Source of the DNA: CAZMXS01 sp964570325
Lineage (GTDB): Bacteria > Verrucomicrobiota > Kiritimatiellia > CAIQIC01 > CAZMXS01
Direction: 5' to 3'
Length of the DNA stretch: 57,314 bases
Assembly: GCA_964570325.1 (NCBI GenBank)
Contig: CAZMXS010000023.1
Coordinates: forward strand, 1-57,314
Position 1 is the stretch's first letter. Every line of letters starts with the position of its first letter. Below are positions 1 through 8,700 of the stretch, one piece after another. The notes beneath the pieces are model-generated. The model searched no databases. It was not told where the DNA came from and worked only from the letters and a program-made list of their open reading frames with translations. Position numbers and translations under genes: made by a program.

Positions 1-99
1 CCTGGCTATACTTTTTCCCGGGAGCATTCTTCCCCGCATGCATCGGCGGCTGGGGGGCGAGCCGGCTGAGCGCGCGGCCGCCGGCGGCGGCCGCGCTGA

Positions 100-255
100 C
101 GATTGGGTCCGCTGGGCAACAACCAGACGGCCGAGGCGGGTAGCCGGAGCGCCAAGGCCCTCGCCAGCGGCGCCCAAGCCCATTGGACGCTTTCGGAACC
201 AAGCCGGATCGTCGTCCGCGCCTGCACCCCGGCGGAGCGGGGCGCCATGATTTAA
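100..255 (+). CDS. Possible C-terminal fragment of an upstream gene
   Basis: Frame 1 is open from position 100 to a TAA at 253-255 and gives a protein-like tail ending ERGAMI. That stop shares bases with the stop of the convergent glycoside hydrolase (252-254 on the other strand), the same tight convergent packing seen at 52916-52919. Frame 1 upstream contains TGA at 67-69 and 97-99, so a longer gene would need a frameshift; frame 3 is open from the window edge to about 138. The family is not recognised. It could be a decayed or frameshifted gene end, or chance in very GC-rich DNA. Confidence 0.2.
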   Translation, partial: RLGPLGNNQTAEAGSRSAKALASGAQAHWTLSEPSRIVVRACTPAERGAMI

Positions 256-1706
256 CCGGCTGGTTCCAGGGCTGGCGGCTTCGCGATTGTCTCCACATAG
301 GCCGATGACAAATTATTCCGGCCGTCACGCGGCAGCGCGAACAGGTGGATGCGGGCGGGCCCGCCCTTGAAGTCCTGAATAGTTAACAGCACCCGCTCGC
401 TGCCGGATTCCTTAACCACCCACCGACCGGCAGTGCCGACCAAATAAACGGGCACAGCCGGCAGGCGCAGGTTGAACCGGGTTGCGCCCGGTGGGAGTTG
501 AAACTCGTATTCCGCGCCTTCGGCGTCGGTCGGACCGCGCCAGCGGGAAATCACCGGCTCCGCGTCCCGAACCGGCAGTCCGCGCGCCGTGCGCATGCCG
601 AAGTAGGGATCGGCAATGGCCTCGCGGTAGGCCGCCAGCGCGGGCAACTCGCGGAACCGGTTCGGATCGTCCACGTCCTCCTGCTCCAATCCCAGACCGC
701 CCCGATCGCGGAACATATAGTAGGTGATGTTGGTCAGCCACGGGAGACGTTGGCGCAGGGCTTCGTTATAGAAACGCGTCACCCAAGCCGCCTGCGCGTC
801 GTACCCGATGAGTTCGGCGTCCTCGTTGATCTCGTGAATCTCCACATCCACCGGACGCCCGAGCGCCGCGCCGATCTGCGCATGAAACTTGTGCAACAAT
901 TCCCACCAGATTTCAAACGGCAGGGTGAAGTAATCCTTCGGATTTGCCGGGTCGAAGGTTGGGTCGGGCCAGCCGTAGTGAAGCGACGCATACTGGTCAA
1001 ACGAAACGATATCCGCGACGCGGAACATGGGCAGCAACTCATCCTCGCGCAAGCGGCCGCGATTGGCCTCGGGGTCGGGCTGCTTGTAGGCGTCGCCGGG
1101 TCCATTGAAGCAGGCGACCGTTTTCACCAGCGGCGCGTGCTCGTGGAGAATATGGTGGAAGCGAATGAAAAAGTCGCTGACCTGCTTATAGGACCAGCGC
1201 TGGTTGAAATAGAACCAGACGCCGTTGCACTCGTGGTTGATCCGGATGCGCATCGGGCCGAACGGCGCCAACGACTGGGCAATGCGGACCAGCACTTCGT
1301 CAGCGGTGTCGCAGTGCAGCGTCAGGGTAAGCTGCGGTTCCTGGCCATGGGCGCGGACATCCTCAATCTGCTTGAGGTACAACCGCCCCCACGGCCCGCC
1401 ATCCTCAAGCACCAGCGGAAAATAGCCGTCGCCCTGGTTAAGCTGGTTGTTGCGGAAAAAGCCGTGCCACTTGACGCCCTGCGTCGGCCAGCCCGCCAAG
1501 TCCGGGTAGTACTGAAACATCAGGTTGACGACATGATGCGGGCGGCGCAGAACTTGGAGCAGGTGCGCCTGCGGCACATAATCGCCGCGCTCCGAGCCGT
1601 CGGTGATGCCCACCGTGCACGGCGGGCTGACCAAGCGGACGCGGTGGGCGGCCTGGGGCTGCAGCATGTTTCCCTCGCGCATTTTCGGAAGCATTGTCGT
1701 TTCCAT
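252..1706 (-). CDS. GH26-like (clan GH-A type) glycoside hydrolase
   Basis: Predicted glycan hydrolase of 484 residues from the chosen start. The motif RINHECNGVW near residue 159 resembles the acid/base segment of GH26 mannanases (HExNG followed by aromatics). A second acidic stretch, VEIHEINED at about 289-292, is a candidate for the nucleophile strand. Many Trp and Tyr residues fit a sugar-binding cleft. No convincing signal peptide is visible, so a cytoplasmic or periplasmic location is undecided. An ATG at 1763 is also in frame but lies inside a LacI-type operator, so I prefer ATG 1706; ATGs at 1694, 1682 and 1667 (the last behind GAGGGA) are alternatives. It could belong to a related unnamed GH-A family. 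Family assignment is moderate; substrate is unknown. Confidence 0.7.
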   Translation of the reverse strand: METTMLPKMREGNMLQPQAAHRVRLVSPPCTVGITDGSERGDYVPQAHLLQVLRRPHHVVNLMFQYYPDLAGWPTQGVKWHGFFRNNQLNQGDGYFPLVLEDGGPWGRLYLKQIEDVRAHGQEPQLTLTLHCDTADEVLVRIAQSLAPFGPMRIRINHECNGVWFYFNQRWSYKQVSDFFIRFHHILHEHAPLVKTVACFNGPGDAYKQPDPEANRGRLREDELLPMFRVADIVSFDQYASLHYGWPDPTFDPANPKDYFTLPFEIWWELLHKFHAQIGAALGRPVDVEIHEINEDAELIGYDAQAAWVTRFYNEALRQRLPWLTNITYYMFRDRGGLGLEQEDVDDPNRFRELPALAAYREAIADPYFGMRTARGLPVRDAEPVISRWRGPTDAEGAEYEFQLPPGATRFNLRLPAVPVYLVGTAGRWVVKESGSERVLLTIQDFKGGPARIHLFALPRDGRNNLSSAYVETIAKPPALEPAG

Positions 1707-1748
1707 ATTTTTTACAATATCCTTTTTATCCTGTTGGGTTGACCAAAT

Positions 1749-1762
1749 TGATAACGGTAACA
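1749..1762. promoter_or_regulatory. Putative LacI-family operator
   Basis: Read on the minus strand the site is TGTTACCGTTATCA, an imperfect palindrome about a central CG (5 of 7 positions symmetric). LacI-family regulators of sugar genes bind this kind of sequence. It sits just upstream of the glycoside hydrolase start and is enclosed by an outer TTGATA/TATCAA pair (1748-1770). No regulator gene is in the window. This is a pattern-based call. Confidence 0.4.
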
Positions 1763-1763
1763 T

Positions 1764-2026
1764 ATATCAACTAACACACGCTGTCAAGCGGTCCTGCGCC
1801 GACTGTGTCACGAACCTGGCCTGGTTGCCGCCTCCCAACCGGTTAATCGGCTGGAGGCTGGATTCCGGCTGCGGCCGGTAGTCAAAAAGCAGCCTGACAC
1901 CGCCCTGCGGTCATTCGGCGGCGGTATGGATTTGCTATTCCATCATGGTCGGAATTTTGATATAAGCACCGATATGCATGGGGCACCCCATGCTGCCGGA
2001 AGGTTAAGTTGAACAGGGAGGGCTAC
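1764..2026. other. Divergent intergenic region with a leader hairpin
   Basis: This non-coding stretch separates the glycoside hydrolase from the beta-helix genes. It contains a possible -10 box (TATAAG near 1960) reading rightward, followed at 1976-1993 by a strong hairpin, GCATGGGG-CA-CCCCATGC, in what would be the 5' leader of the first beta-helix gene. No RNA family was recognised. The 5' half holds no clear signal apart from the operator at its edge. Confidence 0.35.
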
Positions 2027-3877
2027 ATGAACAAGCCAGCAAACCCACATGGCGTCGCGCTTTTTCTGATCGCTGTCCTGTGCTCGCCGATCGTTATCTG
2101 TCGTGCCCAGGGTCCGCTGGGACCGCCCGGCGCCCCGGCGCCGAGCATGAAGACCCTGGAGCAGGTCGAGCCGCGGACCGTCATCACCAACCTACCGTAC
2201 ACCATCAGCGCGGCCGGATCTTATTATTTGACGGGGAATCTGAACGGCTTGCCGACTTTCCGCGGCATCATCGTCGGGGCCAGCGATGTCTTCCTGGATC
2301 TCAACGGCTTTGTACTAACCGGATTGAGCAACGCGCTTGACGGCATCCTCATCCAGGCCGGGCGCGAGAACATTGTCATCCGCAATGGTGTGATCCGGAA
2401 CTGGGGGCAAAGCGGCATCGGCTGCCTCGGGGGCAATGTCATCCTCGAGAACCTGACACTTTGCAGTAATTCGGAATGGGGTGTTCGGGCGGGCGGCGCC
2501 GTGCAGGCGCGCGCCTGTTCGTTCGCGCAAAACGGCTTCGGCGGGGCGTGGCTCGGCGCCGGCAGCACCCTCCGGGACTGCCGCATTTCCGGCAACGCGC
2601 AGGCCGGGGCGGTCGTGGAGGATGGCGGCCTGGTACGGGGTTGTGTCATCCAGAACAACGCCGGCGGCGGCGTCATCGTCGGCAGCGGCTGCCAGGTTCG
2701 GAACAACTCCTGCCTGACCAACGCGGGCGGCGGCGTGGCGGCGGGCATTCTGGCCACCGGCACGGGCGCCTGCGTCATGGGCAATCTGGTCAGCGGCAAC
2801 GACATTGGCCTGCGGGTCACCGGCACCAACAACCTGGTGGCCGACAACATCGTTCGCGGCAACGGGGACAACTACGAGTTTGCCGCGGGCAACCAGGTCA
2901 ACCTGCTGCTATGCGAGATTCCCGAACGCATTGATTTTCCCGCCTCGATCCGGCTGGCGGGCACCCTCGGGCCGGCCACCACCGGCATCGTGATCACCGC
3001 CAACCACGTGCTGATCGACCTGAACGGTCACGCGTTAGTCGGTACCGCCGGCGCGGGGGGGTATGGCATCAACCAGCGCTCCAGCAACTGCTTCCTGCGG
3101 ATCATGAACGGAACCGTGCGCCAGTGGACCAGCATAAATGCGGGCCTTTACGCCCCCGGGAGGTTTAACATGATATCCGGAATGAACTGCTATTCCAACT
3201 ACGACGGGATCAAATGCGGCGACATGGCCATCATCAGCGACTGCCAGATAGCCACCAACAGCAGCAGTGGCATCGAAGGGGCCGATGCCAGCATCGTCCG
3301 CGGGTGCGCGGCCCGCGAAAACCGATACGACGGCATTGCGGCCTCAGGGGTCATCAGCGACAACGTGGCGGAGCGCAATAATTCGGGCTTCCAATTGCTA
3401 GCAGGGTTGCTCCTGGACTGCGACGCCAAGGACAATCGCGGCGCCGGACTCGAGCCGTCCTCCGACTGTCTGGTGTCGAAATGCACCAGCATAGGGAACG
3501 GAGGCATGGGCATCATGGGTGGCAGCAGCGACTTCATCAAGGACTGCACCGTGGTGGACAACGTCGGCTACGGCATAGATGTGACGTCGTTGAGCTGGGT
3601 GCTGGGTAACACGGTCTACGGCTCCTCGGCCGAGTACACGAACTGGTGTGTGTACTTGGATGTGTTCGGCATCCGGGCGGACGAGAACACGATGTATGGA
3701 TACGGCAGAGGTCTTTATGTGGGTAACGCCTACAACATCATCTTCCGCAACGTGTCCCGCTGCGAGGTAACCAACTACAGTATCGTGGGTGGTAACGCGG
3801 TGGGGCGCATCGAGTCCGTCAGCCACACAACCTACTCCAACAACAACCCCTGGGCCAACATTGATGTGGGCTTGTGA
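2027..3877 (+). CDS. Secreted right-handed beta-helix repeat protein (first paralogue)
   Basis: Protein of 616 residues with a signal peptide (hydrophobic residues about 10-28, then CRAQ). After it come many short repeats of the form xGxxIxxNxxxG rich in Gly, Asn and Val, typical of right-handed parallel beta-helices (pectate-lyase-like or surface proteins). Two halves each begin with a similar motif (LDLNGFVLTG and IDLNGHALVG), so it is internally duplicated. The C-terminus carries NNNPWAN. The start ATG 2027 has an excellent ribosome site, AGGGAGG at 2015-2022; a TTG at 2009 is rejected. Its tandem neighbour is a clear paralogue with the same start-to-end architecture. No catalytic residues could be assigned, so it may be structural, adhesive or a lyase. 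Confidence 0.85.
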   Translation: MNKPANPHGVALFLIAVLCSPIVICRAQGPLGPPGAPAPSMKTLEQVEPRTVITNLPYTISAAGSYYLTGNLNGLPTFRGIIVGASDVFLDLNGFVLTGLSNALDGILIQAGRENIVIRNGVIRNWGQSGIGCLGGNVILENLTLCSNSEWGVRAGGAVQARACSFAQNGFGGAWLGAGSTLRDCRISGNAQAGAVVEDGGLVRGCVIQNNAGGGVIVGSGCQVRNNSCLTNAGGGVAAGILATGTGACVMGNLVSGNDIGLRVTGTNNLVADNIVRGNGDNYEFAAGNQVNLLLCEIPERIDFPASIRLAGTLGPATTGIVITANHVLIDLNGHALVGTAGAGGYGINQRSSNCFLRIMNGTVRQWTSINAGLYAPGRFNMISGMNCYSNYDGIKCGDMAIISDCQIATNSSSGIEGADASIVRGCAARENRYDGIAASGVISDNVAERNNSGFQLLAGLLLDCDAKDNRGAGLEPSSDCLVSKCTSIGNGGMGIMGGSSDFIKDCTVVDNVGYGIDVTSLSWVLGNTVYGSSAEYTNWCVYLDVFGIRADENTMYGYGRGLYVGNAYNIIFRNVSRCEVTNYSIVGGNAVGRIESVSHTTYSNNNPWANIDVGL

Positions 3878-3890
3878 GAAAGGCGCGCGC

Positions 3891-5774
3891 ATGAAAACGA
3901 CTTTTAACATCCTCTTCGCTTCCCGCCTCGTCGCGGGTCTGGTTGTCGCGGGCACGTTTTGCGGCCTGTCCCCCACCCCGGCCCGGGCGCAGGGCGCCCT
4001 GCAGCCGGCTGGCGCGCCGGGGCCGGTGATGAAAACTCTCCAGCAACTCCAGCCGCGGCAGGCCATCACGAGCCTGCCTGTGACCATCGGTTTTTCCGGC
4101 TCGTTCTACCTTGCCGGGAACCTGACCGGCGCGCCCGCCCAGCACGGCGTCACAATCGCCGCCAGCGATGTGACCCTGGACCTGAACGGATTCGCGCTCA
4201 CCGGCCTGACGAACGCCAACAGCGGCGTCTGGGTCCAGGCCGGGTGCGAACGCGTCGTTGTCCGCAACGGCACGATCCGGAACTGGGGGCAAAGCGGCAT
4301 CGGCGGGGCGGTCGGGGGCGCGATTCGCGCGGAGCGGCTGATGATCTTCAGCAACCATCTGTTCGGCATCTGGGTCATCAACGGCGGCGACCTGGCGGAC
4401 TGCACGATCACGCGCAACGGCGCGGAGGGCGTTCGTTTCGATGCGGCCGGCGCGGTGCGGGATTGCGTCATCTCCCGCAATGGCGGCCACGGGGTGCGGT
4501 TGGATGGCAACGGCCTGATCACCGACTGCCTCGTCAGCGAGAACAGCAGCAACGGCGTGGTGGTCGGCGACCAGTGCCTGGTGACCGGCAACCGCCTCAT
4601 GCGCAACGCGCGCGGGGGGACGGGCGCCGGGCTGGTGGCGACCGGCTGCGGCAACCGGATCACGGACAACCAAGTGTTCGCCAACCAGGTTGGGCTGAAG
4701 ATCACCGGGACCAACAACACGGCCGCCGCCAACATCGTGGCCGGCAACACGCAGAACTACGATCTGGCCGCCGGTAACCAACTGGAGCTGCTCATCTGCG
4801 AACTGCCCGAAACCATCCGGGCCCCGGCCGCGCTGCAACTGGCCGGCACACTGACCTGCGGAAGCACGATAACGTCAGGCATCACCATCGCCGCGAACGA
4901 TGTTCGCCTGGACCTGCGGGGGCACGGCCTGGTCGGCCCCGGCGCCGGCAGCGGGCACGGGATTTACCAGGCGGACACGTATCGGAACCTGCGGGTGGAG
5001 AACGGCTGGCTGCGCGACTGGCGGGGGACGGCCGCCGCGGCGATCAGCGCCGCCGGCGAGGGCAACCGGTTTTTCAACGTAAGCGTCATCTCGAACACCC
5101 ATGGGATCATTTCCGGCCCGCAGTCCGTCGCGCAGGATTGCATCGCCTGGACCAATCGCACCGGCTTTACCCTGGGCGCGGCCAGCCAGGCGCGGTCGTG
5201 CATCGCCGCGCACAACTCGGGCGGGGCGGGATTTTCCGGCGGGGCGGGCTGCCAGTTCACGAAATGCGTGGCGGACAACAACCGGACGGGCATCTGCGCG
5301 GCGGCTTCCGCTTTCGTGCGCGACTGCTGGGTGCGGAGCAGCCTGGCGGACGGCATCGCCGTGGGCGACGGATCCACCGTCAACCGCTGCTGGGTCTACG
5401 ATAACGCGGGCCGGGGCATTGCCGGCGGCAAATGTACCATCACCGAATGCCAGGTGGTGGACAACGTCGGCTACGGCATCAGCGTCAGCGCTTACGCGCG
5501 CGTGGCTCACAACCATCTCGTCGGCTCGGACAGCGGCGATACGACAAACTGGTGCATTTACACCAGCAGCGGATATAACCAGATTGAAGACAACCACATG
5601 ACCGGCTACGGCAAGGGGTTGAACGCGCAGGGCAACTTCAGCCACATCGTGCGCAACACGTCCCGCTGCAGTCTCACCAACTACGTCATCTCCGTCAACA
5701 ACGCGGTCGGCGCCATCGCCACTGTGTCCAGCACGTTCACCAACAACAACCCCTGGGCCAATTTCGAATTTTGA
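3891..5774 (+). CDS. Secreted right-handed beta-helix repeat protein (second paralogue)
   Basis: Protein of 627 residues, a tandem paralogue of the preceding gene. Both share the pattern GAPxPxMKTL after the signal peptide, the block RNWGQSGIG, the block VVDNVGYGI and the ending NNNPWAN. The signal peptide is about residues 1-29, ending PARAQ. The rest is beta-helix repeats with no transmembrane segment. It starts 13 bases after the first copy's stop with GAGAAAGG upstream, so the two are probably co-transcribed; the following gene begins 8 bases after this one ends. Function is unknown beyond a secreted beta-helix fold. Confidence 0.85.
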   Translation: MKTTFNILFASRLVAGLVVAGTFCGLSPTPARAQGALQPAGAPGPVMKTLQQLQPRQAITSLPVTIGFSGSFYLAGNLTGAPAQHGVTIAASDVTLDLNGFALTGLTNANSGVWVQAGCERVVVRNGTIRNWGQSGIGGAVGGAIRAERLMIFSNHLFGIWVINGGDLADCTITRNGAEGVRFDAAGAVRDCVISRNGGHGVRLDGNGLITDCLVSENSSNGVVVGDQCLVTGNRLMRNARGGTGAGLVATGCGNRITDNQVFANQVGLKITGTNNTAAANIVAGNTQNYDLAAGNQLELLICELPETIRAPAALQLAGTLTCGSTITSGITIAANDVRLDLRGHGLVGPGAGSGHGIYQADTYRNLRVENGWLRDWRGTAAAAISAAGEGNRFFNVSVISNTHGIISGPQSVAQDCIAWTNRTGFTLGAASQARSCIAAHNSGGAGFSGGAGCQFTKCVADNNRTGICAAASAFVRDCWVRSSLADGIAVGDGSTVNRCWVYDNAGRGIAGGKCTITECQVVDNVGYGISVSAYARVAHNHLVGSDSGDTTNWCIYTSSGYNQIEDNHMTGYGKGLNAQGNFSHIVRNTSRCSLTNYVISVNNAVGAIATVSSTFTNNNPWANFEF

Positions 5775-5782
5775 GGAGATTC

Positions 5783-8700
5783 ATGACCCCGTCACGCCTG
5801 TCCGGCCCACTTGCGCTGCTCCTGCTCGCCGGCACGGCCGCGCGCGGCGCCACGCTGTCCATAGACGCCGCCCCCGCGCACCGCCGCGCGATCAACCCGC
5901 GCATTTACGGCGTCAACATCGCCAATTGGTGCCAGGCTTACTACCTGGACCTGTGCGCCCCGTTGCTGGTCAGCGCGAAGGTCGCGGTCGTGCGCTACGG
6001 CGCGACGAACATCGAGCGCTACAATTGGCGCAATAATCGCATGTACAACGTCATCTCGCTGACCAATCAGTTCGTGCCGTTGAGCTGGGAATCGTTCGTG
6101 AACTGGGTGCGCGCCGACCTCGGCGCCGAGCCGTTCCTGCAGGCATCGGTCTTTGGCCATGTCGCCAGCGATTACGGCGCGGCCGACTACAACACCAATC
6201 AAACCCCCGCCGACGTCGCCGCATGGGTCGCGGCCGCCGGCACGAATGTGCCGATCTGGGGCGTCGGCAATGAGCCCTTCATCGCCTGGAAGCTCTACGA
6301 GTACCAGGGGCGCCGCGGCTCAAACGACGAGTCGTTCGCCTACAATGACGGCGCGCATGGCGACCAGATCTACAACGAGGACATTGCCGCCGACCGCTAC
6401 TACCCGCAGTTCATCCGCGTCGCCGAGGCAATTCGCAACGCCAACCCCGCCGCCAAAATCCTTGGCCCGACCCCCGCCAACTGGTGGCTCTACTGGTCCA
6501 CGGACTATTCCCCATTCTGCCCCGCGACGCGCGCGAACCCGGGAGCGCACACCAACGCCAACGGCTGGTACCTGATGGCCGCGGCCGCCAACCAATGGGA
6601 TCCCAACGTGTTCCCCGACCGCGGCGGCAATCCCAGCCTGGTCGGCTGGGAGATGAACACCAACACCCTGCGGTTCAACGACGCGCGCAACATGTGCCGG
6701 TTCGCGCAGCGCGCCGCCGAATACGCCGCCACCCACGGCGGCACGCAGGTGGTGGACTACCTGGATTTTCACCGTTATATGAACTGCGACCAGGACGCCG
6801 TGGCCGTGCAGGAGGTGCGCGACCTGTGGGATCCCGACTACGCCAGCTACGACAAGGAGACCGGCGGCAGCGGCACCAAGACGGAAATTCTCACGCGCTT
6901 CCAGCGGATACTCGACCACTACAACACGAACATGGCGCTGTCGCTCTCCGAGTACGACTACTTTTACTGGCAGGGCCATCCGGCCGAGCCGCAGATCGCC
7001 GCGCTCGGGCAAATAGACTACCTCGGCACATTTGCGCGGCACGGCGTGCAACTCGCCTGCAACTGGTACATCGGGGAGCCGGACCAGTCCGGCGGCGGCT
7101 ATCACCACGCGGCCGATTCCGCCAAGCAGGCGCTCTTCACCGAGACCGGCGCGGCCAATCCGAAATACTGGGCGCTGCGCCTGATGAGTGAAAACTTTCG
7201 GGACCAATCCGTCGCCGCCCACTCGTCCGAGAGCGACTTCTTCAGCGTTTTCGCCGGGCTCGACACCGCCCATACCCAGCTCACGGTCGTCGCGCATTAC
7301 AAGGGCGCCTATTACCCGTGGTGGGACGCGCATAACCCCGGCGGCTTCATCGAAGGCCAGGCGGCCTCCAATGCGACGATGGTCATCAGCAACTTCACCA
7401 TCACCGGCGTGCAGCGCGTGCAACGATTCGGCCGGTTCGATCCCTACATCGTGCCGCTGGCCACCGGCACCGTCAGCTTCAGCGGCAATGCCTTCACCTA
7501 TAGTTTCCAGCCGCTCGCCATCTACCTCTTCACGTTCCACGGCTCAAACAACCCGCCGCCGGAAACCGCGCCCGCCACCTACCTGCACGTCAATCCGACG
7601 CGCGTGGATTTCGGCCCGTACGAGACCGGCATTGAACTGCTTGAAGAAACGGATGAGCACACGGGGGAAGTCATCGGCATTACCACCAATTACACGGCGG
7701 CGGTCAAGATCACCAACAATCGCCGCAGCAACACCACGTGGACGGTCGCCACCGCTTGTCCGTGGCTGCAGATCATCGGCGGTCCGTCCGGCACCGCAAC
7801 CGTGACCGACGTGATTTACCTGCAGGTCACAAACAAGTCCGCCTATGCGGTCGGCGTCTACACCGGGCTCGTAACCGTGACCACCTCCGAGGGCCTCGCG
7901 CTAATTCCCGTGACCATGGAGGTTATTCCCGGCCGAACCAACGGCGAGACGCGGATTTTCGACGCCGAGACGCACTCGCTGGCACACGTCTGGACCGTCA
8001 CCGAGCCCTACTCGGTCGGCTTCTACGACGGCCACGGAAACACCGAGGACCGCAACCGCCCCTATATTTACGATTTCGCAATGGACTACGCCGAGCGCTC
8101 CCCGCTGGGCGGCGTGGCTTCGCTGCGGGTGGACTTCGACCGCGCCAACGGCGACAACTCCGCCGGCCGGCTTTACACCGCGTTCGGCACCTACGGGCAT
8201 GTCTCCGGCGCCACGCTCGGCCCGACCGCAGTCTGGGTGCCCACCAATGCCAGCCCGAGCAACTACGTTTTCAAGTTCGACGTCAAAACCAAAACCGACG
8301 GCACCGGCTTCACCAAAACCAGGCTTCTGGTCGTCATCACCGACAACCTCTTCAATCAGGGCAAGCCGGCCGTCGGCATCAGCGACTTCCGCGAGACGAT
8401 GGAACTGGACGACGGCGGCTGGCAGACGGTCGCCATTCCGCTGGGCGGACCGTTCTACAACTGGAAATATCCCGGCGGGCAGGACGGCAGCCTGGCCACG
8501 CTGGACTTCGCGCAGATTCGCCAAATCGAGTTCTGCCCGTGGGTCGGCCAGGAGGACAAACGCGGCACGATCTGGCTCGACAACCTGCGAATCGAGACCG
8601 TGAACGCCGCCGGTGATCATTACCCGGTGGCCGTTGTCAACCAGGACCAGTTGTTGATCGGCACGAACGCCACGGTCCTATTGACCGCCACGAACAGCTA

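Noticed and set aside
498..1742. Long plus-strand open frame (414 codons) opposite the GH26-like gene
   Set aside because: Antisense shadow: low-complexity Arg/Ala/Val composition, and the minus frame shows coherent GH motifs.
2027..5774. Beta-helix Gly/Asn repeats considered as a CRISPR-like or DNA repeat array
   Set aside because: Repeats are degenerate at DNA level and lie in continuous reading frames; no CRISPR array is present in the window.
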